DNA from: Dyadobacter sp. CY345 | GTDB taxonomy: Bacteria > Bacteroidota > Bacteroidia > Cytophagales > Spirosomataceae | NCBI RefSeq assembly: GCF_021502725.1 | Contig: NZ_JAKFFS010000006.1 | Coordinates: forward strand, 62,001-126,000 | Reading direction: 5' to 3' | DNA: 64,000 nt | Shown here: piece after piece, positions 37,001-45,614 of the stretch | Layout of the letters: every line of letters begins with the position of its first letter | Numbering within the stretch: position 1 is the first letter of the stretch | Program-made: the position numbers and the translations under genes | The notes under the pieces: model-generated | The model's database searches: none | What the model was told of the DNA's origin: nothing | Seen by the model: the letters and a program-made list of their open reading frames with translations, nothing else

Positions 37001-37453
37001 TCCTACAAAGGATTTGATTTATCCGTTTACATGCAGGGAACTTTTGGAAATGACATTTTGAATGTGCAGCGTGCCGAAAGCAATGTCTCCGGACCTTGGG
37101 GAAACCAGAGGAAAGAAATAGTAGACCGCTGGACGCCGACGAATACAACATCTAATATTCCCCGTGCGCGCGTTACTGTCAATCCACTTCTGTTGCAGTC
37201 TTCGTGGCTTATTGAAGACGGATCTTTTCTACGGGTAAAAACGGCTTCTCTCGGGTATACGTTCAAACCAACCAAAGGCATAAGTTCTTGCCGGGTTTAC
37301 GTGACAGGACAGAATTTGCTGACGTTCACAAAATACTCGGGATTTGACCCGGAAGTAAATTCGCCAGGTAACAGTAATCTTCAATTGGGCGTAGATTACA
37401 ACGCTTATCCTGCCGCGCGGACTTTCCTTGTTGGTGTTAATGTAGGCTTTTGA
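34028..37453 (+). CDS. SusC/RagA-family TonB-linked receptor with STN signalling domain
   Basis: An 1141-residue outer-membrane transporter. After the signal sequence, an STN domain (about 48-115, SVEAAFKAIESQTDYLFLYD) is present, which in this family relays substrate binding to a FecR anti-sigma factor. Then come a carboxypeptidase-regulatory-like domain (about 142-225), a plug with EEVVVVGYGTQRKSDLTG, EPLYVIDGYPI and IYGSRGANGVVLVTTKRGK, and a barrel ending FLVGVNVGF. The SusD gene follows after 27 bases. Together with the upstream sigma/FecR pair this is a complete substrate-sensing uptake unit, probably for mannose-containing glycans, given the mannosidase genes next door. Confidence 0.96.
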   Translation: MKIKFLLRRGKSYRLAIPAKLLLTMKLVTLLLMATLSQVTAIGYSQKISLDKRNVSVEAAFKAIESQTDYLFLYDKLDLPTSSLVSVRIKDATIDQTLNQLFKDLPLSYKIFKKNIVIKKEVKTKEESVITPAEKPSFLQALSGKVIDEKGEGLPGVNIVIKGTSKGATSNTSGEYQIDITDKGTILVFSFVGYLTQELEVGSRTTLDVTLKVDDKALEEVVVVGYGTQRKSDLTGAISSIKAEDLKKLPTTSFDQAIQGRAAGVQVTQASSAPGGRVSIRIRGGNSLSSGNEPLYVIDGYPITAGGTAGGNGAGQNPLASINPSDIASMEILKDASATAIYGSRGANGVVLVTTKRGKAGKTSVTYDGYYGVQKVIKKLDMMNAREFATLVNEARVNDGVATPVFPNPADLYNFPDPATMGEGVDYQDEIFRSAAIQNHTINISGGNDNTKIAVSGSYFDQKGVLIGSDFKRASIRANIDTKLSKNIMFSTNLTGSKVWGNNGRSEGDGGGNANTVNAALIMPPTVPIFQKDGTYTRLNPTPGGSTVHNPVPIVLFNKDFQNVDRLMGTMAFTWNIISDLSLRVSVGTDMSNANRETYEPRETVNGYNANGRAGQANRRSMSYLNENILTYNKEINKHLFNVVAGYTRQMDRDQQFSASSSNFLTDLYGADKLDAGAVFTSPVSWKNQSQLVSYLGRINYTYNNKYLLSLTGRSDGSSKFGANNKWAFFPSVAVGYKLSEESFIQSIDAISNLKVRASYGKTGNQNISNYQSLARLGVYNYDLSGALVSGLAPNNIANPDLRWETTATTDIGIDLDLFGNRLNFVADYYYKKTTDLLWNVSVPQTSGFGSIFRNIGSLQNKGLELSIGGEIFVKDFKWSSNANWSMNRNKVLDIPGYTPSTQSEISGHLKINGSWLEPGLPVGVWNLLQYDGVFQNQEQFDAGPRSAANDKLGDARFIDKNGNGSINLAEDRMIVGDPNPDFIYGWSNNFSYKGFDLSVYMQGTFGNDILNVQRAESNVSGPWGNQRKEIVDRWTPTNTTSNIPRARVTVNPLLLQSSWLIEDGSFLRVKTASLGYTFKPTKGISSCRVYVTGQNLLTFTKYSGFDPEVNSPGNSNLQLGVDYNAYPAARTFLVGVNVGF

Positions 37454-37480
37454 TCAGATATAAATCGATTTTAAAATATT

Positions 37481-38965
37481 ATGATGAAAACGAATTTCAA
37501 ATTATGGATATCTTCGGCACTCTTCGTGACGAGCCTATTCGGATGTCACGAGACTTTTCTGGAAGAGAAAGTTTATGATACGCTTACGCCTCTTAATTTT
37601 TACAAATCGGAGGCTGATATGCAGGCGGCAGTGATTTCTGTTTACAATGCCATGCACTCGAATGATTGCTGGGGAAGGCAGGTTTGGCTCGCAGCTGAAT
37701 ATCCTGGCGAATCGTCCTGGCCGAACAATTCCGGTGAAGCCTGGAGATCAGAATTGGACCAGTATACATGGACACCAAGCTCTACTGGGTTTAAAACAAT
37801 TTGGAGCGGTTTGTACAGAATGGTCAATCGCGCTAACACCGTGATGCAATATGCCGACGGAATAACTTATACTACACCAGCAAACAAGGATCAGATTTTA
37901 GCAGAAACCAGATTTCTTCGCGGCCTCGCCTATCTGACACTTGTCCGCTTTTTTGATCATGTACCTTACGTCACGGTTGAAAATGCGACGGATCTGTATC
38001 CTACCAATGCCAACACGGATGACCAGGTTTGGGATTTGATCATTGAGGATTTTAAATACGCGCTTTCGGTACTGCCACCCGTTCAAACGGGAAGAAATAT
38101 TGGCCGGGCAACTTCCGGAGCTGCACAAACGATGCTTGCCAAAGCGTATCTGACAAGAGCAGGTAAGCCCTGGAATAAAGCTGAATTCTGGCCTCTGGCG
38201 GCTGATGAAGCCAACAAAATCATCAATAACGCTGCATACGGCTACGGCTTGCACGCCAATTACTCAGATGTATTTTCCTTGGCAAATGAACATGGGAAGG
38301 AATATATTTTCAGCATGGAACTTGAAAGCGGCATCGGTTTAGGTAAAGATTTACCAACCTTCACAGGTATTCGCAGTGGCAATCAGTTGAAACTGGATGG
38401 CTGGTCCTCTTTGGTCGCCGAAACTAAATTTTTTGATTCCATGAGTCCGCAGGATAAAAGAAGAAACAAAACATTTGTGGTTTCATACACGGATGTCAGA
38501 GGGAATGGAACCGTTTATGAATATCCAAAAACCATTACCTTACCCCATTTCAATAAACTGATTAATCCTGATGATAACAAAGCGACAGGTACCGGTGACT
38601 ATGCTACCAACTTGCCGATCACGCGTTATTCAGACGTATTGCTAATGCACTCAGAAGCAGAAAATGAGGCAAAAGGACCAAGCGCAGAAGCTGTAAAAGG
38701 TATAAATCTGGTAAGACAACGCGCCGGACTGGAAGCTTTGAACCCTGGTTCAATGACGAAAGAATCACTTCGTGATGCAATAATTCAGGAAAGATCGTGG
38801 GAGCTTTGTGAAGAAGGTCATGCGTATTTCGACTTGAAACGCCAGAACGCGATCATCAAGCGGATTACTAACTTTAAGCCAACTGAAAAAAGTTATGCTT
38901 TCCCAGTTCCACAGGACGAATTGGATGTAAATCCGAATTTGCAGCAACATCCTGCATATAAATAA
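37481..38965 (+). CDS. SusD/RagB-family outer-membrane lipoprotein (glycan locus)
   Basis: A 494-residue SusD-type lipoprotein, lipobox Cys22 (SLFGC). Recognisable regions are LAETRFLRGLAYLTLVRFFDHVPYV in the N-terminal helices and LRDAIIQERSWELCEEGHAYFDLKR near the C-terminus, before SYAFPVPQDELDVNPNLQQHP. It is cotranscribed with the SusC gene and should bind the target glycan at the surface. A strong shared terminator follows (38983-39020). Confidence 0.95.
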   Translation: MMKTNFKLWISSALFVTSLFGCHETFLEEKVYDTLTPLNFYKSEADMQAAVISVYNAMHSNDCWGRQVWLAAEYPGESSWPNNSGEAWRSELDQYTWTPSSTGFKTIWSGLYRMVNRANTVMQYADGITYTTPANKDQILAETRFLRGLAYLTLVRFFDHVPYVTVENATDLYPTNANTDDQVWDLIIEDFKYALSVLPPVQTGRNIGRATSGAAQTMLAKAYLTRAGKPWNKAEFWPLAADEANKIINNAAYGYGLHANYSDVFSLANEHGKEYIFSMELESGIGLGKDLPTFTGIRSGNQLKLDGWSSLVAETKFFDSMSPQDKRRNKTFVVSYTDVRGNGTVYEYPKTITLPHFNKLINPDDNKATGTGDYATNLPITRYSDVLLMHSEAENEAKGPSAEAVKGINLVRQRAGLEALNPGSMTKESLRDAIIQERSWELCEEGHAYFDLKRQNAIIKRITNFKPTEKSYAFPVPQDELDVNPNLQQHPAYK

Positions 38966-38982
38966 CACGATTAGTGGAACAC

Positions 38983-39020
38983 AAAAAGCGGTTAATGAGC
39001 CAAATCATTAACCGCTTTTT
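38983..39020. terminator. Bidirectional intrinsic terminator between SusD and GH92 genes
   Basis: AAAAAGCGGTTAATGA and TCATTAACCGCTTTTT form a perfect 16-base-pair stem around GCCAAA, with A- and T-runs on both sides. It separates two convergent genes and can stop transcription both ways. Confidence 0.9.
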
Positions 39021-39037
39021 GTTTTTATTTTAAACTT

Positions 39038-41194
39038 CTATTTTGTCAGAATTTCAACTTCTCCTCCGTTTTTGAACAAGTTATGCGAAATGAAATATCC
39101 TTTACTTTCTTTTCCGTTCACCTTAATTGAAGTTATTCTCCGCCCCTTTCCAGGCTTGCTGATCTTTATCATTTTGCCATTACTGGTTCGCCAGTTCACC
39201 TCGTCAAAAAGCGGAGCAGTTACTAGATATTCGGCGTCAGTGGCAGAAAATGGATATAAACCCAAAGCGCTGAAAACGTACCAGGCTGACATTTCACCCG
39301 CATCGTCCATACCGCAAAGTGCCAATCCTTCATCACCGATACCATATAAATTGTTTAAAATATTATCCAGGATTTTTTGAGATTTTTCCGGTTTTCCAAT
39401 AAAGTGATATGCGAAGGGTGCCTCATGGTCAGGCTGATTTCCATGACAATACTGACCGATCATCGTTTCCACATTTCTGGCAATATAATCAGGATTCCAG
39501 GGCATAGTAAACAAGGAATCGAGCTTTGATTCAAACCCTTTTTCACCGCCGTAAAGTACAATCAGCCCTTTCATATCATGCGGTGCAAAAAAGGAAACCT
39601 GCCACGCATTTGCTTCCCGGTACATGTACTCATAATATGGAAACTGCGGATTGAACGGTTTTATCCAATCGCCATTTTCCAATTTGCCTCTCATAAATCG
39701 CGTCTCCGGATCAAACATGTTTTTATAATTTTTCGATCTAGCCATTAAAATCCGGTAGTTTGCCGTGTCGCCAAGACCTTTTGCCAGCTGCGCAACTGAA
39801 TAATCGTCGTAAGCATATTCCAATGTTTTTGAGACGCCGGCTTTCGCTTTAGTTTCTACTTCCGGATTGGGAATATCTGGATCAGAGATGTAGCCTTTTT
39901 CAATGTATTCCTTAATATGAGGTCTGGCTCCTTTCTCAAAATTCGCATTTTTTAAAAGGATTTGATAGGTTCCTTTAACGTCAAAATCCGTGATTCCGCG
40001 CAGGTATGCGCCTGTAATGGAAGAAGCGCCATGGTCGCCATGAAAAAATGTCGGGATAAAGCCTGTTTTGTCTCCGACATCTTTCATTGATTTAATTACA
40101 TTCAGCGTAACCTCTGGTGAAATCAGCCCCAGCAATACATCCTTATTTCGGTACGTATCCCACAAAGATGGCTCCGTGTAATATTTGAAGTCTGCTTTGA
40201 CAACATTTTTCTTTGCATCCGTAAATTCTCCGTTCACGTCGCTGCGCAAAGCCGGCCACAAAAATGACCTGTATAAGCAGGAATAAAGCATTTGTTTTTG
40301 CTTCTCTGTTCCACCTTTCACCTGAACCGAAGATAACAGGTTCTCCCATTTCTGAGTTGCCTCACTGCGTATCAATTCAAAAGTTTTTTCCCCAATTTCC
40401 TGTTCAAGATTTTGTTTAGCATTTTCTGCACTGACGAAAGATAAACCTATTTTAAGCTCGATCGGAGCTGAACTGCCATCCTTTAAATGTACAATTGCAA
40501 AGCCGGTTTTGGCTCCCTCTTCTTTTTCTTCAAGCCTTTCAATATCAGTATTTATCATTGCATAAAAAAAGATTTTCTCGCCAGTCTGCTGATATCCCTT
40601 TATGACGTTTTTCCCGAGCTGCTCAATTTTCCAGTCCGACACTTTATTGTTAGCGCGGGCAAGGTCGAAAAGGATCTGCCGGGATTTGCTGTCTTTGTAT
40701 TCATACTTATGAAAACCTGACCGAAGCGTAGAAGTCAGACTGACATTAACCTGATAATCGTCCAGATATACCTGGTAAAAACCCGGGGCCGAGCTTTCTT
40801 TATTGTGTGAAAAACGTGAACCGAATTTTTCACCAGGTTTAGAAAGAGGCAAAATTGGAATATTACAAAGATTCCAGTGTCCCTTGTTGGTATGCGTAAA
40901 ACCCAGAATAAGTGAATCTTCATATTCGTATCCGGCACCGGACCCATATTCTGTCATGGGACTTAATTGTACCATCGCGTTCGGCAACGAAGATCCCGGA
41001 AAGGTTAAACCCGCCCAGGAACGCCAGCCGCTTGGCAACTTATAACCAAGAATTTTCGGATCTGTAAGCGGTGCAGTACCAATAAATGTGTTTACGTAAT
41101 TGGTATAAACAGCTTGTTTCTGCGCCCGGCCCAGCAAAAATGACACGAGGAATAAAAAAAATGTTAAAGCAAAATATCTTGTTTGAGTAATCAT
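39038..41194 (-). CDS. GH92 alpha-mannosidase
   Basis: A 718-residue secreted GH92 enzyme with a signal peptide (to about residue 25). Family motifs are GSGAGYEYEDSLILGFTHTN near the N-terminus, SLWDTYRNKDVLLGL in the middle, GNQPDHEAPFAYHFIG, and CGMDDAGEMSAWYVFSALGLYPF with the conserved acidic residues of the calcium-dependent inverting site. GH92 enzymes are mainly exo-alpha-1,2-, 1,3- or 1,6-mannosidases acting on N-glycans or yeast mannan; the exact linkage cannot be read from sequence. It converges on the SusD gene and lies close to the GH125 gene. Confidence 0.95.
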   Translation of the reverse strand: MITQTRYFALTFFLFLVSFLLGRAQKQAVYTNYVNTFIGTAPLTDPKILGYKLPSGWRSWAGLTFPGSSLPNAMVQLSPMTEYGSGAGYEYEDSLILGFTHTNKGHWNLCNIPILPLSKPGEKFGSRFSHNKESSAPGFYQVYLDDYQVNVSLTSTLRSGFHKYEYKDSKSRQILFDLARANNKVSDWKIEQLGKNVIKGYQQTGEKIFFYAMINTDIERLEEKEEGAKTGFAIVHLKDGSSAPIELKIGLSFVSAENAKQNLEQEIGEKTFELIRSEATQKWENLLSSVQVKGGTEKQKQMLYSCLYRSFLWPALRSDVNGEFTDAKKNVVKADFKYYTEPSLWDTYRNKDVLLGLISPEVTLNVIKSMKDVGDKTGFIPTFFHGDHGASSITGAYLRGITDFDVKGTYQILLKNANFEKGARPHIKEYIEKGYISDPDIPNPEVETKAKAGVSKTLEYAYDDYSVAQLAKGLGDTANYRILMARSKNYKNMFDPETRFMRGKLENGDWIKPFNPQFPYYEYMYREANAWQVSFFAPHDMKGLIVLYGGEKGFESKLDSLFTMPWNPDYIARNVETMIGQYCHGNQPDHEAPFAYHFIGKPEKSQKILDNILNNLYGIGDEGLALCGMDDAGEMSAWYVFSALGLYPFSATDAEYLVTAPLFDEVNWRTSNGKMIKISKPGKGRRITSIKVNGKESKGYFISHNLFKNGGEVEILTK

Positions 41195-41524
41195 TATTAT
41201 GAGTTTGATTTTAATTTCTGTGCTTGCAAACAGTGCTTTTTAAAGCAGTTCAATTATTACTTTTCATAAAGCCGGTTTATCGTAAGTTCTATTCTAAAAT
41301 ATTGATTTCAATTCAATGTCTTCGATACCCAATTTGTTGATTTTGTTCTGTGAAAGCTGCTGGATGGTAGCAGGGAAAGGACATGTGTTCTTCAATGAAC
41401 CAGTAAGCAGGCACTGGCTAAAGGATGACTTTTACGACAAAAATTACCGAATTTTGTCAAAAATGACTTTGAATTAAATACCTTCGGGTAATTATTTTTC
41501 TATTCCTTTAATAAATTCATTTTA
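41195..41524. other. Divergent promoter region between GH92 and GH125 genes
   Basis: 330 bases with no ORF. It should contain start signals for both mannosidase genes. A near palindrome ACAAAAATTACCGAATTTTGT at 41438-41458 (ACAAAATT/AATTTTGT-like) may be an operator. Confidence 0.4.
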
Positions 41525-42940
41525 ATGAAAAGAAGCGTATTTTTAAAGAACTCTGCGCTGTTAGGTACCGGGCTTCTGCTGACTAAATTTCCTTCGTTCG
41601 CCAGTGCCGATTATCCGACTGTCAGAGTTCCTGCTGATCAGCGCAAATTCAGCAGCAAGATTATTGAAGATTCAATCGCTGAGTTTAAATCAGCTGTAAA
41701 AGATAAGGAGTTGGGTTGGCTGTTTGAAAACTGTTTCCCTAATACACTTGATACCACTGTGACGCACAAAATGGAAGGCTCAAAACCAGACACGTATGTG
41801 ATCACCGGCGATATCGACGCGATGTGGCTTCGCGACAGCAGTGCTCAGGTATGGCCTTATCTGCATTTTATCAAAAAAGACAAATCACTACAAAATCTTA
41901 TTGCCGGCGTTATTAACCGACAGGCAACCTGCATCTTACGCGATCCTTATGCCAATGCGTTTTACGACAGTCCTGATAAAGTAGGCGAATGGGCTTCGGA
42001 CGAAACCGACATGAAACCGGGACTGCATGAGCGAAAATGGGAAATCGATTCATTGTGTTATCCAATCCGTCTTGCTTACAGGTATTGGGAATTGACCGGA
42101 GACACGACGCCGTTTGATGCTAAATGGAAAGAAGCTGTGATGCTGACGCTCAAAACATTTAAAGAGCAGCAGCGCAAAAAAGACGATGGACCGTATCACT
42201 TTCAACGGAAAACTTCCTGGGCAACAGACGGCGTGCCGATGGCTGGTTATGGATATCCGGTTAATCCGGTAGGCCTGATTTGTTCTTCATTCCGGCCCAG
42301 CGACGATGCAACCATTTATTCGTTTCTGATTCCATCGAATTTTTTCGCGGTCGTGAGCTTGAAACAAGCAGCGAAAATGATCGAAAAAATAGCCGGTGAT
42401 AAAACAGCTGCGAATGAGTTGAGAGCGTTGGCCAGTGAGGTGGAAACTGCATTGAAAAAGCATGCAGTGGTAACACATCCGGAATACGGGAAAGTTTATG
42501 CTTACGAGGTAAATGGTTATGGAAGTTATAACCTGATGGATGATGCGAATGTGCCAAGCCTGCTTGGGATGCCTTATCTCGACGCGATGCCCGTAACTGA
42601 CCCTGTTTATCAAAACACACGAAAAATGCTGTTGTCCCTGAATAATCCTTTCTTTTTCAAAGGAACTGCGGGTGAGGGAATCGGTGGTCCGCATATTGGC
42701 AAAGACATGATCTGGCCGATTGCGATCACGGTTCGCGGGTTAACGAGCACGAATGACAAGGAAATCCGTGAATGTGTGACGATGCTTAAAAATAGCAACG
42801 CAGGCACCGGTTTTATGCATGAATCGTTTCATAAAAATGATGCAAAAAAATTCACCCGCTCCTGGTTTGCATGGGCCAATACACTCTTCGGAGAATTTCT
42901 ATGGGAAACCTATAAAACGAAACCGCACCTTCTTGCTTAG
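41525..42940 (+). CDS. GH125 exo-alpha-1,6-mannosidase
   Basis: A 471-residue enzyme with an N-terminal signal (about 1-28). GH125 signatures are VITGDIDAMWLRDSSAQVWPYL (about 90-111), a central SFRPSDDATIYSFLIPSNFFAV block, and the C-terminal MHESFHKNDAKKFTRSWFAWAN. This (alpha/alpha)6 family contains metal-independent inverting exo-alpha-1,6-mannosidases, often encoded with GH92 and SusCD in Bacteroidota loci for N-glycans or mannan. The combination here supports a high-mannose substrate. Confidence 0.95.
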   Translation: MKRSVFLKNSALLGTGLLLTKFPSFASADYPTVRVPADQRKFSSKIIEDSIAEFKSAVKDKELGWLFENCFPNTLDTTVTHKMEGSKPDTYVITGDIDAMWLRDSSAQVWPYLHFIKKDKSLQNLIAGVINRQATCILRDPYANAFYDSPDKVGEWASDETDMKPGLHERKWEIDSLCYPIRLAYRYWELTGDTTPFDAKWKEAVMLTLKTFKEQQRKKDDGPYHFQRKTSWATDGVPMAGYGYPVNPVGLICSSFRPSDDATIYSFLIPSNFFAVVSLKQAAKMIEKIAGDKTAANELRALASEVETALKKHAVVTHPEYGKVYAYEVNGYGSYNLMDDANVPSLLGMPYLDAMPVTDPVYQNTRKMLLSLNNPFFFKGTAGEGIGGPHIGKDMIWPIAITVRGLTSTNDKEIRECVTMLKNSNAGTGFMHESFHKNDAKKFTRSWFAWANTLFGEFLWETYKTKPHLLA

Positions 42941-42983
42941 ACTGCGCGTTGTTTAATTAAAAGATTAATTCAGGAAAAATGAA

Positions 42984-43020
42984 AAAAATCCTCTGCCGAG
43001 CAATTCAGCAGAGGATTTTT
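42984..43020. terminator. Bidirectional terminator between GH125 and MBL-fold genes
   Basis: AAAAATCCTCTGC pairs perfectly with GCAGAGGATTTTT around an 11-base loop, between two convergent genes. Confidence 0.85.
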
Positions 43021-43023
43021 AAT

Positions 43024-43779
43024 TTACTTTTTGGAGTACCAATTGCGTAATCTTACGTCGATAGATTTATTTCCTTCGTTCACGGTTTTCTTAAAAGCTT
43101 CTGTGTCGCTCAGGCCATTCGCACCACGGTAGTGGTATGGATAAACGATTTTTGGTTTGAAGTCAAGAACAGCAGAGGCAGCTTCCGGCACATCCATGGT
43201 ATAAGGAAGATTCATGCAGACGAAAGCGATGTCGATGTTTTTCAATGATCTCATTTCAGGAATGCCGGCAGTATCTCCACTTAGGTAAACCGTTTTTCCG
43301 CCCATTTTCAAAATATAACCGTTACCTCTTCCTTTTGTGTGTTTGGCATCGGCTGCCTCAGGCAGGTTGTACATTGGTATCGCAGTGATAGAAATATCCA
43401 ATTTACTTATCGTTTGGCCATTATTGACAATCACCAATTTCTCTTTCAGTTTCTCAGACATCTTATCGGCAACGGCCTGTGGCGCAACGATGATCGCGTG
43501 AGAAATATCAAGTGCTTCCAGCGTTGCAGGGTCGAAGTGGTCGCCATGGATATCCGTTATCAAAATTAAATCCGGTGCAGCAATACCTTCAAATGTTTTT
43601 GCGCCTTCATATGGATCAGCATAGATCGTTTTTCCATTCCATGTCAAAGCAAGGGTTGCATGGTTAAGCGGCTGAATTTTTAGTGGTCCTTTCGCCGTTT
43701 TAACCTCATCAGCTGCCGGCATTTGCGCAAAGGAAACGCTGCATATCAGCAATAATAAAAGAGTGAACTTCATTTTCAT
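43024..43779 (-). CDS. Exported MBL-fold metal-dependent hydrolase (UlaG-like)
   Basis: A 251-residue protein with a signal peptide (to about residue 18) and a metallo-beta-lactamase fold. Metal-binding elements are LITDIHGDHFDP (HxxDH form, about 92-103), AIPMYN, and the YLSGDTAG segment (about 169-177), followed by a late PYHYRGANG His. The sequence most resembles the UlaG/YtkL-type hydrolases. The substrate is unknown. It converges on the GH125 gene and is separately transcribed, so it need not belong to the glycan locus. Confidence 0.9.
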   Translation of the reverse strand: MKMKFTLLLLLICSVSFAQMPAADEVKTAKGPLKIQPLNHATLALTWNGKTIYADPYEGAKTFEGIAAPDLILITDIHGDHFDPATLEALDISHAIIVAPQAVADKMSEKLKEKLVIVNNGQTISKLDISITAIPMYNLPEAADAKHTKGRGNGYILKMGGKTVYLSGDTAGIPEMRSLKNIDIAFVCMNLPYTMDVPEAASAVLDFKPKIVYPYHYRGANGLSDTEAFKKTVNEGNKSIDVRLRNWYSKK

Positions 43780-43976
43780 ATTTTAATAGATTACGTTTTT
43801 TCAAAGATAGATCGCCGACGACTATCTTCAATCCCGAACCCGGCTTTTATTTCAATGTATACTATCCAAGATTAGACATTTTCGAATTTTTCAAAGTTCT
43901 GGTCTGGTTTTTTAGCGGCATATACTTCCTGGCAGATCGACCCGACGCCTAAAACTTCATCAAACCTATCTTAATT

Positions 43977-44888
43977 ATGGCAACGAAGTATTCATTTCTA
44001 ATCGTTTGCACACTGTTCATCTCAAACAATCTTACATTTGGACAATCTGCAACGCAGACAAATTCAGAAACCGAAAGGAAGAAAATATTGTTCATCGCTG
44101 GTCCGGATAGCCACGGGAAAGGCGAACATGAATATAATGGCGGCTTAACATTTCTTGCCAGAAAATTGAAGGAAGGTATGCCGGAAATAGATACCGCAGT
44201 ATATCATAACGGATGGCCGAAAGAGGAAGCGGCCTTGCAAAATGCCAGTACTATTGTGCTTTTCTGTGATGGTGCCGAAGGGCATCTTTTAATCCCGCAC
44301 CTGTCCGAAGTGGAGTCACTGATGAATAAGGGAACTGGTTTTGTGGTGCTTCATTTTACTATGGAATTGCCAAAAGGAACTGACGCAGACAGATTCCGGG
44401 ATCTTGTAGGCGGTTATTTTGAAACGCACTGGTCTGTAAATCCCTTTTGGACTCCCGACATAGAAAAACTGCCAAATCATCCGATAACAAACGGCGTAAA
44501 GCCCTTTGCGATAAGAGATGAATGGTACTATCACATGCGATTTGTTGAAAATGAGAAAAATATCACGCCGATTTTAAAAGTACTTCCCCCCGACTCCACT
44601 TTGACACGACCAGAAGGTTCTCACACCAATAATGCATATGTCAGGGAAGCGGTGTTGAAAAATAAAGAGTCACAAACAATTGCCTGGACATATAACCGTC
44701 CCAAAGGTGGGCGAAGTTTTGGATTTACCGGCGGACACGTTCATAACAACTGGCAGAATGACAATTTCAGAATGCTGGTTTTGAATGCAATTGTCTGGAC
44801 TGCCAATGGAAAAGTACCTTCGAATGGTATTGTCACCAAAACGCCTGAATTGAAAGAGCTTGAAGTATTGACAAAACCCGGAAAATAG
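43977..44888 (+). CDS. Exported ThuA-domain protein
   Basis: A 303-residue protein with a signal peptide ending near residue 22. A ThuA-like (class I glutamine amidotransferase-like) domain includes KKILFIAGPDSHGKGEHEYNGG and later TGFVVLHFTMELP and GRSFGFTGGHVHNNW. ThuA proteins are linked to trehalose or disaccharide metabolism, and exported Bacteroidota forms are often found near sugar-acting enzymes. The catalytic role is not established. It is a single gene after the divergent MBL-fold gene. Confidence 0.9.
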   Translation: MATKYSFLIVCTLFISNNLTFGQSATQTNSETERKKILFIAGPDSHGKGEHEYNGGLTFLARKLKEGMPEIDTAVYHNGWPKEEAALQNASTIVLFCDGAEGHLLIPHLSEVESLMNKGTGFVVLHFTMELPKGTDADRFRDLVGGYFETHWSVNPFWTPDIEKLPNHPITNGVKPFAIRDEWYYHMRFVENEKNITPILKVLPPDSTLTRPEGSHTNNAYVREAVLKNKESQTIAWTYNRPKGGRSFGFTGGHVHNNWQNDNFRMLVLNAIVWTANGKVPSNGIVTKTPELKELEVLTKPGK

Positions 44889-45156
44889 ACTAGCTATTTT
44901 TTAATGTTTCGGAAGATTCCGCCTTTGTTTTTTCATTCAAAAATTATCCAAATACTGGCGCAAAAAACTGCTTCCATGTAAAAGGAGTCGTCGCAATGGA
45001 ATTGAAAATTAATGAGCCTTAAAAAAGCTCACTAATCCTAATTACTATCTCATCTTGCATTTAATTTAAACGCAATGATTTAAAAAGTAAATCGGGATGA
45101 AATTCTCCCCAAAATACCTCAATACCTTTTTAATCTTGCCGCTTTTTTCTTGTAAA

Positions 45157-45495
45157 TCAGACACCCATTATTTCTCGGCGATGTGACAATCCCCAGTAAT
45201 GCAGTTCTTCCATCACCTTCTCCAGAGATTTCCCATGTGCAGTTATTGTATACTCAACCGTTGGCGGAAAGGTGTCATAAACTTCTCTTTTGATAAGCTT
45301 ATTTCCTTCAAGGCTTTTCAGCTCTTTTGAGAGCGTTTTATCAGTTATCCCACTGACCTCTTTTGAAATCTGCTTGAAACGTTTCGGGCCGGTCGACAGC
45401 GCAAACAAAATCAAAAGTTTCCATCGGCCTTCCAGCGCTTCAAGTGCGTCTTTTATTGAAAGAGCGTTTTTAGGACAGCCACCAGTGGTCAACAT
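45157..45495 (-). CDS. HxlR-family winged-helix transcription regulator
   Basis: A 112-residue HxlR regulator. The family Cys (Cys8 in GGCPKNALS) is followed by the winged helix with LEGRWKLLILFAL, GPKRFKQISKEVSGITDKTLSKEL and the wing FPPTVEYTITAHGKSLEKV. HxlR proteins often sense electrophiles or oxidants through the N-terminal Cys. It is divergent from a small DoxX-like gene, and an 18-base palindrome lies between them, which suggests it controls both. Confidence 0.95.
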   Translation of the reverse strand: MLTTGGCPKNALSIKDALEALEGRWKLLILFALSTGPKRFKQISKEVSGITDKTLSKELKSLEGNKLIKREVYDTFPPTVEYTITAHGKSLEKVMEELHYWGLSHRREIMGV

Positions 45496-45531
45496 TGTTT
45501 TGGAAAGTTAAGTGTTTACGATACTATCATA

Positions 45532-45549
45532 TTGGATAGCACTATCCAA
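45532..45549. promoter_or_regulatory. Palindromic operator candidate for HxlR regulator
   Basis: TTGGATAG-CA-CTATCCAA is an 18-base perfect palindrome with a two-base centre. A related half-site CTATCGGATAG follows at 45564-45574. Both lie between the divergent regulator and DoxX-like genes. Confidence 0.65.
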
Positions 45550-45584
45550 AAAGGAAGTGCTTTCTATCGGATAGCAAATGTATA

Positions 45585-45592
45585 TAGTTTTG
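45585..45592 (+). promoter_or_regulatory. -7 element for the DoxX-like gene
   Basis: TAGTTTTG matches TAnnTTTG and lies 22 bases before the DoxX-like ATG, just downstream of the palindromes, so a bound repressor would cover the promoter. Confidence 0.5.
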
Positions 45593-45614
45593 GCCATTCA
45601 CTAAAACATAAAAA

